This document shows, in pieces, positions 24,600 to 34,001 of a DNA stretch of 64,000 nucleotides; position 1 is the first letter of the stretch, and every line of letters begins with the position of its first letter. The translations under genes were made by a program, and so were the position numbers. The notes beneath the pieces are model-generated. The model ran no database searches. It saw nothing but the letters and a program-made list of their open reading frames with translations, and was not told the origin of the DNA. The stretch is from Streptomyces spiroverticillatus. GTDB lineage: Bacteria > Actinomycetota > Actinomycetes > Streptomycetales > Streptomycetaceae. Location of the stretch: positions 247,702 through 311,701 of the forward strand of contig BMUX01000010.1 in NCBI GenBank assembly GCA_014650415.1. Direction: 5' to 3'.

Positions 24600-24707
24600 C
24601 GGCGTTCGCTATCCGATATCACCAGGCTCCCGGTCATCCCCCTCGCGCCCGAAAACCGTGCGGCGGGGCCGTGGTCGCGCGCCCAGGGAAGGGATCGAGA
24701 GAGCTTC

Positions 24708-27700
24708 ATGAGTGAGAGAAACCGCTCGACGCGTGAGCGAAATCAGATGCACCAGAGACACCGCAACCGGCGGCTGCTCGCCGGGCTGACGGCGGCCGGA
24801 CTGCTCGCGGGCGGCCTGCTGCCCGTGGCGGCACAGGCCGCCGAACAGCGGGCCGCAGCAGTGGGCGCCGCGCCGCGCGCACTGGAGGGCCCCAACCTCG
24901 CCCTCGGCCGCCCCGCCACCGCATCCGGCGCCCACGGCGCGTACCCGGCGGGCAACGTCACCGACGGCAGCCAGGCAACCTACTGGGAGAGCGTGTCCGG
25001 TGCTTTCCCGCAGTGGGTGCAGATCGACCTCGGCACCGCCACCGACCTCACCGAGGTGGTGCTCAAGCTCCCCGCTTCCTGGGAGGCCCGCACCCAGACC
25101 CTGAGCGTCCAGGGCAGCACCGACGGCACCGCCTTCAGTGCCCTGTCCGCCTCGGCCGGCCGCAGCTTCGCACCCGCCTCCGGCAACCGCGTGCCGATCG
25201 CCGTCACCGGCAAGGCCCGCTACGTACGCGTCCAGATCAGCGCCAACACCGGCTGGAACGCAGGTCAGTTGAGCGATCTGGAGGTGTACGGAAAGGACGG
25301 CGGGACCGGCCCCGGTGAGCCGCCCGCCGGTACCAACCTCGCCCTGCGCAAGCCCATCGAAGCCTCCTCCACCACCCAGAACTACGTCCCGGCCAACGCC
25401 AACGACGACAGCACCAGCACCTACTGGGAGGCGGGCGGCGCTTCCTCCACCCTCACCGTCAAGCTCGGCGCGGACGCAGACCTGTCGGGCGTCGTCCTCA
25501 AGCTCAACCCCGACGCCGCCTGGGGAGCCAGGACCCAGAACCTTCAGGTCCTCGGCCGGGCGGCGGGCGCGACCGCCTTCACCTCGCTCAAGGCCCGCGC
25601 CGACTACTCCTTCAGCCCCTCCGGCAACAAGAACACCGTGACCATCCCCGTCTCCGGCCGCTACGCCGACGTACGTCTCCAGTTCTTCGGCAATACCGGG
25701 GCGGGTGGCGGACAGGTCGCCGAGTTCCAGGTGGTCGGCGCGGCGGCCCCCGCCCCGGACCTCACCGTCGCCGACCTGACCTGGTCGCCCGCCGCGCCGT
25801 CCGAGGCAGACGCGGTCACCGTGGATGCGACCGTGCGCAACACCGGCACCGCTGCGTCCCCCGCCACCACCGTCGACGTCAGCGTCGAGGGAACCGTCGC
25901 GGGCAGCGCGGCGGTCGGCGCGCTCGCCCCCGGCGCCTCGGTGAAGGTGCCCGTGCAGGTCGGCAAGCGGGCCGCCGGGAGTTATACGGTGTCGGCGGTC
26001 GTCGACCCGACCGACACCGTCGCCGAACTCGACAACAGCAACAACGGCCGTACGGCAGCAGGGAAGTTGACGGTCGGTCAGGCTCCCGGTCCCGACCTCG
26101 ACGTCACCGGCATCACCAGCAGTCCGGCGAACCCGGCGGTCGGCTCACCGGTCAGCTTCACCGTCGCCGTACGCAACCGGGGCAACGCGGCCGTCCCCGC
26201 CGGAACGGTCACCCGGCTGACCGTGGGCGGCAGCACCCTCAACGGCACCACCCCCGCCATCGCGGCAGGCGGCACCGCCACCGTCGCCGTCAACGGCAGC
26301 TGGACCGCCACCAGCGGCGGCGCGCCCCTGACCGCCACCGCCGACGCCACCGGCGTCGTCGCCGAGACCAACGAGAACAACAACACCTTCGCCCGCTCCC
26401 TGGTCGTCGGGCGCGGCGCTGCCGTCCCGTACACCGAGTACGAGGCGGAGGACGGCCGGTACAACGGCACCCTCCTGGAGTCGGACGCCCAACGCACCTT
26501 CGGGCACACCAACTTCGCCACCGAGTCGTCCGGCCGCAAGTCGGTCCGGCTGACCGCCACCGGCCAGTACGTCGAGGTCACCTCCACCGGCGCCGCGAAC
26601 TCCCTCGTCGTACGCAACTCCCTCCCCGACGCGGCAGCGGGCGGCGGCCAGGAGGCGACGCTGAGCCTGTACGCGAACGGCCAGTTCGTCCGCAAGGTCA
26701 ACCTGTCCTCCAAGCACAGCTGGCTGTACGGCAGCACCGACGACCCCGAGGGCCTCACCAACCGGCCCGGCGGCGACGCCCGCCGTCTCTTCGACGAGTC
26801 GAACGTCCTGCTCACCCAGACCTACCCGGCCGGCACCGTCTTCCGCCTCCAGCGCGACGCGGGCGACAACGCCTCCTTCTACGTCGTCGACCTGATCGAC
26901 CTGGAGCAGGTCGCCGCCCCGTCCGCCAAGCCCGCCGAGTGCGCCTCCATCACCGCCTACGGGGCCGTCCCCAACGACGGCATCGACGACGCCGACGCCA
27001 TCCAGCGTGCGGTGACCGCCGACCAGAACGGCGACATCCCCTGCGTGTGGATCCCGGCCGGCCAGTGGCGGCAGGAGAAGAAGATCCTCACCGATGACCC
27101 CCTGAACCGGGGGCAGTTCAACCAGGTCGGCATCCGCGACGTCACGATCCGCGGCGCGGGCATGTGGCACTCCCAGCTGTACTCGCTGATCGCCCCGCAG
27201 GACGCGGGCGGCATCAACCACCCGCACGAGGGCAACTTCGGCTTCGACATCGACGACAACACCAAGATCTCCGACATCGCGATCTTCGGCTCCGGCACCA
27301 TCCGCGGCGGCGACGGCAACGCCGAGGGCGGCGTCGCGCTCAACGGCCGCTTCGGCAAGAACACGAAGATCAGCAACGTCTGGATCGAGCACGCCAACGT
27401 CGGCGCCTGGGTCGGCCGCGACTACTCCAACATTCCCGAACTGTGGGGACCCGGCGACGGCCTCGAATTCAACGGCGTCCGCATCCGCAACACCTACGCC
27501 GACGGCGTCAACTTCGCCAACGGCACCCGCAATTCGACCGTCTTCAACTCCTCCTTCCGCAACACCGGCGACGACGCGCTCGCCGTCTGGGCCAGCAAGT
27601 ACGTCAAGGACACCTCCGTCGACGTCGGCCACGACAACCACTTCCGCAACAACACCATCCAACTGCCCTGGCGCGCCAATGGAGTTGCGGTGTACGGCGG

Positions 27701-28181
27701 TTACGGCAACACCATCGAGAACAACCTCATCTCCGACACCATGAACTACCCCGGCATCATGCTCGCCACCGACCACGACCCGCTGCCCTTCTCCGGCCAG
27801 ACCCTGATCGCGGGCAACGGGCTGCACCGCACCGGTGGCGCGTTCTGGAACGAGGACCAGGAGTTCGGTGCGATCACCCTGTTCGCCCAGGGCCAGCCGA
27901 TCCCCGGCGTCACCATCCGCGACACCGACATCCGTGACTCGACGTACGACGGCATCCAGTTCAAGACCGGCGGCGGCGAAATGCCGGGCGTCCAGATCAA
28001 GAACGTCACCATCGACAAGTCGAACAACGGCTCCGGAATCCTCGCCATGAGCGGGGCCCGCGGCAGCGCCACCCTCTCCGGCGTGACCATCACCAACTTG
28101 GCGCAGGGCAACGTCCTGATCGAGCCGGGCTCCCAGTTCGTGATCAACGGCGCGGCGGGAGCGCAGGGCTCGCGCCGCTGA
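24708..28181 (+). CDS. Secreted multidomain GH87 alpha-1,3-glucanase / mycodextranase
   Basis: A 1157-residue exported enzyme. An Arg-rich signal peptide (to about residue 46, AAQA) is followed by two discoidin (F5/8C) sugar-binding domains (about 65-197 and 205-345), two CARDB adhesion-type domains (about 350-565), a CBM6/35-like module starting YTEYEAEDGRY (about 572-740) and a C-terminal GH87 right-handed beta-helix (about 745-1157). Asp932 in YADGVNF and Asp955/Asp956 in TGDDALAVW have the same 23- and 24-residue spacing as the three catalytic Asp of the Paenibacillus alpha-1,3-glucanase Agl-FH1. It should cut alpha-1,3 or mixed alpha-1,3/1,4 glucan outside the cell. It precedes a second GH87 gene and a matching regulator and importer. 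Confidence 0.9.
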   Translation: MSERNRSTRERNQMHQRHRNRRLLAGLTAAGLLAGGLLPVAAQAAEQRAAAVGAAPRALEGPNLALGRPATASGAHGAYPAGNVTDGSQATYWESVSGAFPQWVQIDLGTATDLTEVVLKLPASWEARTQTLSVQGSTDGTAFSALSASAGRSFAPASGNRVPIAVTGKARYVRVQISANTGWNAGQLSDLEVYGKDGGTGPGEPPAGTNLALRKPIEASSTTQNYVPANANDDSTSTYWEAGGASSTLTVKLGADADLSGVVLKLNPDAAWGARTQNLQVLGRAAGATAFTSLKARADYSFSPSGNKNTVTIPVSGRYADVRLQFFGNTGAGGGQVAEFQVVGAAAPAPDLTVADLTWSPAAPSEADAVTVDATVRNTGTAASPATTVDVSVEGTVAGSAAVGALAPGASVKVPVQVGKRAAGSYTVSAVVDPTDTVAELDNSNNGRTAAGKLTVGQAPGPDLDVTGITSSPANPAVGSPVSFTVAVRNRGNAAVPAGTVTRLTVGGSTLNGTTPAIAAGGTATVAVNGSWTATSGGAPLTATADATGVVAETNENNNTFARSLVVGRGAAVPYTEYEAEDGRYNGTLLESDAQRTFGHTNFATESSGRKSVRLTATGQYVEVTSTGAANSLVVRNSLPDAAAGGGQEATLSLYANGQFVRKVNLSSKHSWLYGSTDDPEGLTNRPGGDARRLFDESNVLLTQTYPAGTVFRLQRDAGDNASFYVVDLIDLEQVAAPSAKPAECASITAYGAVPNDGIDDADAIQRAVTADQNGDIPCVWIPAGQWRQEKKILTDDPLNRGQFNQVGIRDVTIRGAGMWHSQLYSLIAPQDAGGINHPHEGNFGFDIDDNTKISDIAIFGSGTIRGGDGNAEGGVALNGRFGKNTKISNVWIEHANVGAWVGRDYSNIPELWGPGDGLEFNGVRIRNTYADGVNFANGTRNSTVFNSSFRNTGDDALAVWASKYVKDTSVDVGHDNHFRNNTIQLPWRANGVAVYGGYGNTIENNLISDTMNYPGIMLATDHDPLPFSGQTLIAGNGLHRTGGAFWNEDQEFGAITLFAQGQPIPGVTIRDTDIRDSTYDGIQFKTGGGEMPGVQIKNVTIDKSNNGSGILAMSGARGSATLSGVTITNLAQGNVLIEPGSQFVINGAAGAQGSRR

Positions 28182-28212
28182 TCACCGTACGTACGACCCG
28201 AGTACGACCGGT

Positions 28213-28236
28213 GCGCCCGGCCCCTCCGCCGGGCGT
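28213..28236 (+). terminator. Hairpin after the first GH87 gene
   Basis: GCGCCCGGC (28213-28221) pairs with GCCGGGCGT (28228-28236) around a 6-nt loop, 31 bp after the stop codon. It probably ends or attenuates transcription before the second GH87 gene. Confidence 0.6.
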
Positions 28237-28263
28237 ACCGCCCCCCACCCATCCCACTGACGT

Positions 28264-28287
28264 GCCCTGCCGCGTGCGCGGCAGGGC
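28264..28287 (+). terminator. Second hairpin between the GH87 genes
   Basis: GCCCTGCCGCG and CGCGGCAGGGC form an 11-bp perfect stem. The loop is nominally 2 nt, so it would open to about 4 nt. It lies 15 bp before the next start codon, so it may protect the downstream message or attenuate expression rather than only terminate. Confidence 0.55.
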
Positions 28288-28302
28288 CGAGATCGGGGAC
28301 GT

Positions 28303-31300
28303 ATGAGATCCCGTACGAGATCGCCGCAGCGCGTGGCGAGAAGCGTGCTCAGCGCCACGCTGGCCACCAGCCTCCTCCTGCTGGCCGGACCCCTCCTGAC
28401 CTCGGCATCCGCCGCCGACGGACCCAACATCGCCGTCGGCGACCCGGCGTCGGCGAGCAGCTCCCACAGCGAGTACGGCGCGGCGAACATCACCGACGGC
28501 AACCAGTCCACGTACTGGCAGAGCGCGGGCAGCTCACTTCCGCAGTGGGCGCAGGTCGACCTCGGTGCGACGCAGCGGGTGGACGAGGTGGTCCTGAAGC
28601 TCCCGGCCGGCTGGGAGCAGCGCAATCAGACCCTCGCCGTGCAGGGCAGTGCCGACGGCACCAGCTTCACCACCCTCAAGGCGTCCGCCGCGTACACCTT
28701 CGCGCCGGGGTCCGGCAACACCGTCACCGTCGGCTTCCCCGCGACGCAGACCCGTTTCGTGCGGATCGCGATCAGTGCCAACACCGGTTGGCAGGCGGGG
28801 CAGTTGTCCGAGTTGGAGGTGCACGGTGCGGGCGAGTCCTCGGTCAACCTGGCCCGGGGCAAGACCTTCACCGCGAGCAGCCAGACCGAGGTGTACGCAC
28901 CCGGAAACGCGGCCGACGGCAACAAGGCCACCTACTGGGAGAGCCGCAACAACGCCCTCCCGCAGTGGCTCCAGGCCGACCTCGGCGCGTCGGTGCGCGT
29001 CAACCGCGCGGTCCTGCGCCTCCCCGACGGCTGGGGCGCACGGACCCAGACCCTGAAGCTCCAGGGCAGCACCAACGGCTCCGACTTCACCGACCTCACC
29101 GCCGCCAAGGCCTACACCTTCGACGCGGCGGGACAGAACTCCACCAGCATCTCCTTCGACGCCACCACGACCCGCTACGTCCGGGCCCTGATCTCCGCCA
29201 ACAGCGTCCAGAACGCGGGCCAGTTGAGCGAGCTGGAGGTCTACGGCCCTGCCACCGGCGACACCCAGGCCCCCACCGCCCCCGCGAACCTCGCCTACAC
29301 CGAGCCCGCGACCGGCCAGATCAAGCTCACCTGGGGCGCCTCGACCGACAACACGGCCGTCACCGGCTACGACGTCTACGCCAACGGCACCCTGCTGACC
29401 TCGCTCGGCGCAGGTGTCACGACGTACACGGACAACCGCCCGGCCTCCGCGACCGTCAAGTATTTTGTACGGGCCAAGGACGCGGCCGGGAACGAGTCGG
29501 CCAACAGCAACACCGTCACCCGCACCGGCGACACGGGCGACACCCAGGCCCCGACGGCCCCCGCGAACCTCGCGTACACCGAGCCCGCGACCGGTCAGAT
29601 CAAGCTGACCTGGGGCGCGTCCACGGACAACAAGGGCGTGACCGGCTACGACGTCTACGCGAACGGAGCCCTGCTGGCCTCGGTCGGCGGCACGGTCACG
29701 ACGTACACCGACAACCGCCCGGCCTCGGCGACCGTCAGTTATTACGTACGGGCGAAGGACGCGGCCGGGAACCAGTCCGGCAACAGCAACACCGTGACCC
29801 GCAACGGCACCGGCACCGGAGGCGGCACCAACCTCGCCGTCGGCAAGCCGATCGTGGCCTCCTCGGTGATCCACACCTTCGTCGCGGAGAACGCGAACGA
29901 CAGCAATACGGCCACCTACTGGGAGGGGACTGGGCACCCCGCCACCCTCACCGTCAAGCTCGGCGCGAACGCCGACGTCGACCGGCTCGTCCTCAAGCTC
30001 AACCCCGACTCCGCCTGGGGCCGCCGCACCCAGACCATCGAGGTGCTGGGCCGCGAGCAGAGCGCGTCCGGCGTCACCTCGCTGGTCGCCGCCAAGGAGT
30101 ACGTCTTCGATCCGGCGAGCGGGCAGAACACCGTGACGGTGCCCGTGGGCAAGCGGGTGGCTGACGTGCAACTGCGCTTCACCGCCAACTCGGTCTCGGG
30201 GGCAGGCCAGTTGGCAGAGTTCCAGGTGATCGGCGTGGCCGCGCCCAACCCGGATCTCGAAGTCACGGGGCTGACCGCCTCGCCCGCATCGCCCGTCGAG
30301 ACGGACACTGTCACCGCCTCCGTGACCGTACGCAACAGCGGTCCCGCCGACGCCGCCGCCAGCAAGGTCGCGGTCCGGCTCGGCGGCACCAAGGTCGCCA
30401 CCGCGCAGGTCCCGGCCCTCGCGGCGGGCGCGCAGGCCACCGTCACGGCCTCGCTCGGTCAGCGCGAGGCGGGATCGTACGAACTGAGCGCGGTCGCCGA
30501 CGACGGCAACGAGGTGCTGGAGCAGAACGAGAGCAACAACACCCTCACCAACCCCAGCCCGCTGGTCGTGAAGCCGGTCGCCAGCGCCGACCTGGTCGCC
30601 GCGTCCGTGACCACCACCCCGTCCTCCCCGGCCGCCGGGGACGACGTCACGTACAAGGTGACCATCAAGAACCAGGGCACCGTCGCCTCCTCCGGCGGAG
30701 ACCACGCGGTCACCGTCACGCTGACCGACGCCAAGGGCGCGGTCGTCAAGACGCTCACCGGCAGCCACTCCGGGGCCATCGCCGCCGGTGCGACCACCGC
30801 GCCGGTCTCGCTCGGCACCTGGAAGGCCGCCAACGGCTCGTACACGACGAAGATCGTCATCGCGCCGGACGCGGCCGAGCTGCCGGTCAAGAGGGACAAC
30901 AACACCTCCACCCAGCCGCTGTTCGTCGGGCGTGGCGCGAACATGCCGTACGACATGTACGAGGCGGAGGACGGCACGGTCGGCGGCGGCGCGCAGGTCG
31001 TCGGGCCCAACCGGACCGTCGGTGACATCGCGGGCGAGGCCTCGGGCCGCAAGGCCGTGAACCTGGACGCGACCGGCGAGTATGTCGAGTTCACCACCAG
31101 GGCCAGCACGAACACCCTGGTCACGCGTTTCTCCATCCCGGATGCACCGGGCGGCGGCGGCATCGACTCGACGATCGACGTCTACGTCAACGGCGTCATG
31201 AAGAAGGCCTTCCCGCTCACCTCCCGCTATGCCTGGCTGTACGGGAACGAGACCGCCCCCGGCAACTCGCCGGGTTCGGGGGCTCCCCGGCACATCTACG

Positions 31301-32610
31301 ACGAGGCGCACCTGATGCTCGGCGAGACCGTCCCGGCGGGGGCGAAGATCCGGCTCCAGAAGGACGCCGCGAACACCTCGACGTACGCGATCGATTTCGT
31401 GAACACGGAGCAGGTGGCGCCCGTCGCGAACCCGGACCCGGCGACGTACACCGTGCCCGCAGGTTTCGGCCACCAGGACGTGCAGAACGCGCTCGACAAG
31501 GTGCGGATGGACACGACGGGGAAGCTGGTGGGGGTCTACCTGCCGCCGGGCGACTACCAGACGTCCAGCAAGTTCCAGGTGTACGGGAAGGCGGTCAAGG
31601 TCGTCGGGGCCGGGCCCTGGTACACGCAGTTCCACGCGCCCGCCGGGCAGGAGAACACGGACGTCGGGTTCCGTGCGGAGGCGGCGGCGAAGGGATCGTC
31701 CTTCTCCAACTTCGCGTACTTCGGGAACTACACCTCGCGGATCGACGGACCGGGGAAGGTCTTCGACTTCTCGAACGTGTCGGACATCGTCATCGACAAC
31801 ATCTGGAACGAGCACATGGTCTGCCTCTACTGGGGCGCGAACACCGACTCGATGACCATCAAGAACTCCCGCATCCGCAACATGTTCGCCGACGGCGTCA
31901 ACATGACCAACGGGTCGACGGACAACCTCGTGACCAACAACGACGCCCGGGCGACGGGCGACGACAGCTTCGCGCTGTTCTCCGCGATCGACGCGGGCGG
32001 CGCGGACATGAAGAACAACGTCTACGAGAACCTGACGTCGACGCTGACCTGGCGGGCCGCGGGCGTCGCCGTGTACGGCGGCTACCGCAACACCTTCCGC
32101 AACATCCACATCGCCGACACCCTGGTGTACTCCGGAATCACCATCTCCTCCCTGGACTTCGGGTATCCGATGAACGGCTTCGGGACCGAACCGACGGTCT
32201 TCGAGAACATCTCGGTGGTCCGCGCGGGCGGGCACTTCTGGGGTGCGCAGACCTTCCCCGGCATCTGGGTGTTCTCCGCCTCGAAGGTCTTCCAGGGGAT
32301 CCGGGTGAACCACGTGGACATCGTCGATCCCACCTACAGCGGGATCATGTTCCAGACGAACTACGTCGGCGGGCAGCCGCAGTTCCCCATCAAGGACACC
32401 GTCTTCACCGATGTGTCCGTGACGGGGGCGCGCAAGAGCGGTGACGCCTACGATGCGAAGTCTGGCTTCGGTCTGTGGGCCAACGAGCTGCCGGAGGCGG
32501 GCCAGGGGCCGGCCGTCGGCGAGGTCGTCTTCAATGGGCTGCGGCTGAGCGGCAACGCGGTGGACATCCGCAACACCACCTCGACGCTGAAGATCGTCAA
32601 CAACCCGTAG
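28303..32610 (+). CDS. Secreted multidomain GH87 alpha-1,3-glucanase with FN3 repeats
   Basis: A 1435-residue exported enzyme related to the preceding one but longer. Order: signal peptide (to about 38, ASA), two discoidin domains (about 40-322), two nearly identical fibronectin III domains (about 323-500), a third discoidin domain (about 505-645), two CARDB domains (about 648-870), a CBM6/35-like module starting YDMYEAEDGTV (about 883), and GH87 (about 1045-1435). Asp1197 in FADGVNM and Asp1220/Asp1221 in TGDDSFALF keep the catalytic spacing of the family. Only about 120 bp separate it from the first GH87 gene, so the two are likely co-regulated. Different binding modules suggest division of labour on insoluble fungal or bacterial glucan. 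Confidence 0.9.
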   Translation: MRSRTRSPQRVARSVLSATLATSLLLLAGPLLTSASAADGPNIAVGDPASASSSHSEYGAANITDGNQSTYWQSAGSSLPQWAQVDLGATQRVDEVVLKLPAGWEQRNQTLAVQGSADGTSFTTLKASAAYTFAPGSGNTVTVGFPATQTRFVRIAISANTGWQAGQLSELEVHGAGESSVNLARGKTFTASSQTEVYAPGNAADGNKATYWESRNNALPQWLQADLGASVRVNRAVLRLPDGWGARTQTLKLQGSTNGSDFTDLTAAKAYTFDAAGQNSTSISFDATTTRYVRALISANSVQNAGQLSELEVYGPATGDTQAPTAPANLAYTEPATGQIKLTWGASTDNTAVTGYDVYANGTLLTSLGAGVTTYTDNRPASATVKYFVRAKDAAGNESANSNTVTRTGDTGDTQAPTAPANLAYTEPATGQIKLTWGASTDNKGVTGYDVYANGALLASVGGTVTTYTDNRPASATVSYYVRAKDAAGNQSGNSNTVTRNGTGTGGGTNLAVGKPIVASSVIHTFVAENANDSNTATYWEGTGHPATLTVKLGANADVDRLVLKLNPDSAWGRRTQTIEVLGREQSASGVTSLVAAKEYVFDPASGQNTVTVPVGKRVADVQLRFTANSVSGAGQLAEFQVIGVAAPNPDLEVTGLTASPASPVETDTVTASVTVRNSGPADAAASKVAVRLGGTKVATAQVPALAAGAQATVTASLGQREAGSYELSAVADDGNEVLEQNESNNTLTNPSPLVVKPVASADLVAASVTTTPSSPAAGDDVTYKVTIKNQGTVASSGGDHAVTVTLTDAKGAVVKTLTGSHSGAIAAGATTAPVSLGTWKAANGSYTTKIVIAPDAAELPVKRDNNTSTQPLFVGRGANMPYDMYEAEDGTVGGGAQVVGPNRTVGDIAGEASGRKAVNLDATGEYVEFTTRASTNTLVTRFSIPDAPGGGGIDSTIDVYVNGVMKKAFPLTSRYAWLYGNETAPGNSPGSGAPRHIYDEAHLMLGETVPAGAKIRLQKDAANTSTYAIDFVNTEQVAPVANPDPATYTVPAGFGHQDVQNALDKVRMDTTGKLVGVYLPPGDYQTSSKFQVYGKAVKVVGAGPWYTQFHAPAGQENTDVGFRAEAAAKGSSFSNFAYFGNYTSRIDGPGKVFDFSNVSDIVIDNIWNEHMVCLYWGANTDSMTIKNSRIRNMFADGVNMTNGSTDNLVTNNDARATGDDSFALFSAIDAGGADMKNNVYENLTSTLTWRAAGVAVYGGYRNTFRNIHIADTLVYSGITISSLDFGYPMNGFGTEPTVFENISVVRAGGHFWGAQTFPGIWVFSASKVFQGIRVNHVDIVDPTYSGIMFQTNYVGGQPQFPIKDTVFTDVSVTGARKSGDAYDAKSGFGLWANELPEAGQGPAVGEVVFNGLRLSGNAVDIRNTTSTLKIVNNP
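29257..29814 (+). repeat. Tandem duplication of an FN3-encoding unit, 279 bp
   Basis: The second unit begins at 29536. The start of both protein units reads GDTQAPTAPANLAYTEPATG and most of the following residues are identical, for instance GYDVYANG and TTYTDNRPASATV. The DNA is also close to identical, pointing to a recent in-frame duplication of 93 codons. Confidence 0.85.
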
Positions 32611-32698
32611 TGGAAGCCCTGAAGGGTGTTTCGGCATCCTCCAGGAGCTGTCCGCGACGGGTGTGTCGGCCGTCCGCTCAGCGCACTTCGGTTGTCCG

Positions 32699-32732
32699 AA
32701 TAGCGCAAGCGCCTTGCAGCGCTTGCGCTATT
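32699..32732. promoter_or_regulatory. Operator palindrome of the LacI-family gene
   Basis: AATAGCGCAAGCG (32699-32711) and its exact complement CGCTTGCGCTATT (32720-32732) flank an 8-nt centre. The region includes TTGCAGCGCT, shared with the GH87 upstream region. TATTCT at 32729-32734 fits a -10 box that would start transcription at or next to the ATG at 32742, giving a leaderless mRNA and direct autorepression. Confidence 0.65.
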
Positions 32733-32741
32733 CTTGCGCCC

Positions 32742-33758
32742 ATGACGCGACGACTTGCTCAGGTAGCGAAAAAGGTTGGGGTCAGCGAGGCCACGGTCAG
32801 CCGGGTGCTCAACGGCAAGCAAGGGGTGTCGGAGGCGACCCGGCAGTCGGTGCTGACCGCACTGGACGTGCTCGGGTACGAGCGGCCGACGCAGTTGCGG
32901 GGGGAACGGGCGCGGCTGGTGGGGCTCGTGCTGCCGGAGTTGCAGAACCCCATCTTCCCGGCGTTCGCCGAGGTCATCGGCAGTGCGCTGGCCCAGCAGG
33001 GGCTCACCCCCGTGCTGTGCACGCAGACCAAGGGGGGCGTCTCCGAGGCTGATTACGTGGATCTGCTGCTCCAGCAGCAGGTGTCCGGAGTGGTCTTCGC
33101 CGGAGGGCTGTTCGCGCAGGCGGACGCCCCGCACGACCACTACCGGCTGCTGGCCGAGCGGCAGATCCCCGTGGTTCTGATGAACGCCTCCATCGCGGGG
33201 CTCGACTTCCCCTGTGTGGCCTGCGACGACGCGGTGGCCGTCGAGCAGTCGTGGCGGCACCTGGAGTCGCTGGGGCACGAGCGGATCGGCCTGGTGCTCG
33301 GCCCCGCCGACCACATGCCGTCCCGGCGCCGGCTGAAGGCCGCCGAGCAGGCCGCGGGCGGGTCGCTGGGGGACGAGTTCATCGAGCGGTCCATGTTCTC
33401 GCTGGAGGGCGGTCAGGCCGCCGCGACGCGGCTGCTGGAGCGCGGGGCGACCGGCATCGTGTGCGCGAGCGACCCGCTGGCGCTGGGGGCCGTGCGGGCC
33501 GCGCGTCGGCTGGGGCTGCGGGTGCCGCAGGACGTGTCCGTGGTCGGATACGACGACTCCGCCTTCATGACCTGCACCGAACCGCCCCTGACCACGGTCC
33601 GCCAGCCCATCGAGGCGATGGGGCGGGCCGCCGTCGAGCTGCTGATCCTCCAGATCCAGGGCAGCGACGTGCCGCACAGTGAGCTGCTCTTCGACCCGGA
33701 GCTGGTGGTGCGCGGCTCCACGGCGCAGCCCTCGGGAGTCACGGGGGCCGCGAAGTGA
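32742..33758 (+). CDS. LacI-family transcriptional regulator of the glucan locus
   Basis: A 338-residue regulator. The helix-turn-helix and hinge occupy residues 1-57 (LAQVAKKVGVSEATVSRVLN, then LDVLGYERPTQLR). The rest is a periplasmic-binding-protein-like sensor (LVGLVLPELQNPIFPAFAEV, then GHERIGLVLGP, VSVVGYDDSAFM and TTVRQP). It sits between the GH87 genes and the ABC importer and should repress them until glucan oligosaccharides bind. No ribosome site precedes the ATG, and the -10 box suggests a leaderless transcript. The 3' end, including the stop codon, is repeated in tandem. Confidence 0.92.
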   Translation: MTRRLAQVAKKVGVSEATVSRVLNGKQGVSEATRQSVLTALDVLGYERPTQLRGERARLVGLVLPELQNPIFPAFAEVIGSALAQQGLTPVLCTQTKGGVSEADYVDLLLQQQVSGVVFAGGLFAQADAPHDHYRLLAERQIPVVLMNASIAGLDFPCVACDDAVAVEQSWRHLESLGHERIGLVLGPADHMPSRRRLKAAEQAAGGSLGDEFIERSMFSLEGGQAAATRLLERGATGIVCASDPLALGAVRAARRLGLRVPQDVSVVGYDDSAFMTCTEPPLTTVRQPIEAMGRAAVELLILQIQGSDVPHSELLFDPELVVRGSTAQPSGVTGAAK

Positions 33759-33823
33759 GTCCTTCCGGAGTCGACGGGGCTGCGAAGTGAGTCCTTCCGG
33801 AGTCGGCGGAGCCGCGAAGTGAA
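33735..33823 (+). repeat. 32-nt tandem repeat duplicating the 3' end of the LacI gene
   Basis: Copies begin at 33735, 33767 and 33799 (last partial), each containing GGAGTC, then GCGAAGTGAGTCCTTCC. The first copy holds the gene's last codons and stop (GCG AAG TGA). Later copies repeat them downstream in other frames. Confidence 0.85.
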
Positions 33824-34001
33824 GCCCCGTGACGGTCACGATCTGACGTCGTTCTGCCTCTGAACTCCACCTGGCTGTCAATCAATTACGAAATCTACGC
33901 GACATCTTGCGTCCACTTGTTCGCGGTGGTTGAGTGAGCGGCGCCCCACAACGCATCGGCGGTGGGGCGCCTTCCACGTTCATGCCCGAAGGGGTCCACC
34001 C

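Larger units (their letters stand above)
24156..24707. other. 552-bp regulatory region upstream of the GH87 locus
   Basis: No gene is seen. It contains a 22-nt tandem repeat (24315-24380), then unusually A/T-rich DNA from about 24515 to 24625. That part holds an operator-like word, a candidate promoter and the T-rich run CAATTTTTTGATTC. The low GC here stands out against the rest of the window and fits a strong, regulated promoter for the secreted glucanase. Confidence 0.6.

Noticed and set aside
28534..32637. A very long open frame antisense to the second GH87 gene, encoding an Arg/Gly/Val-rich product
   Set aside because: Such antisense frames are a by-product of high GC third positions. 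The product has no domain, no signal and low-complexity content, while the sense gene has clear domains.
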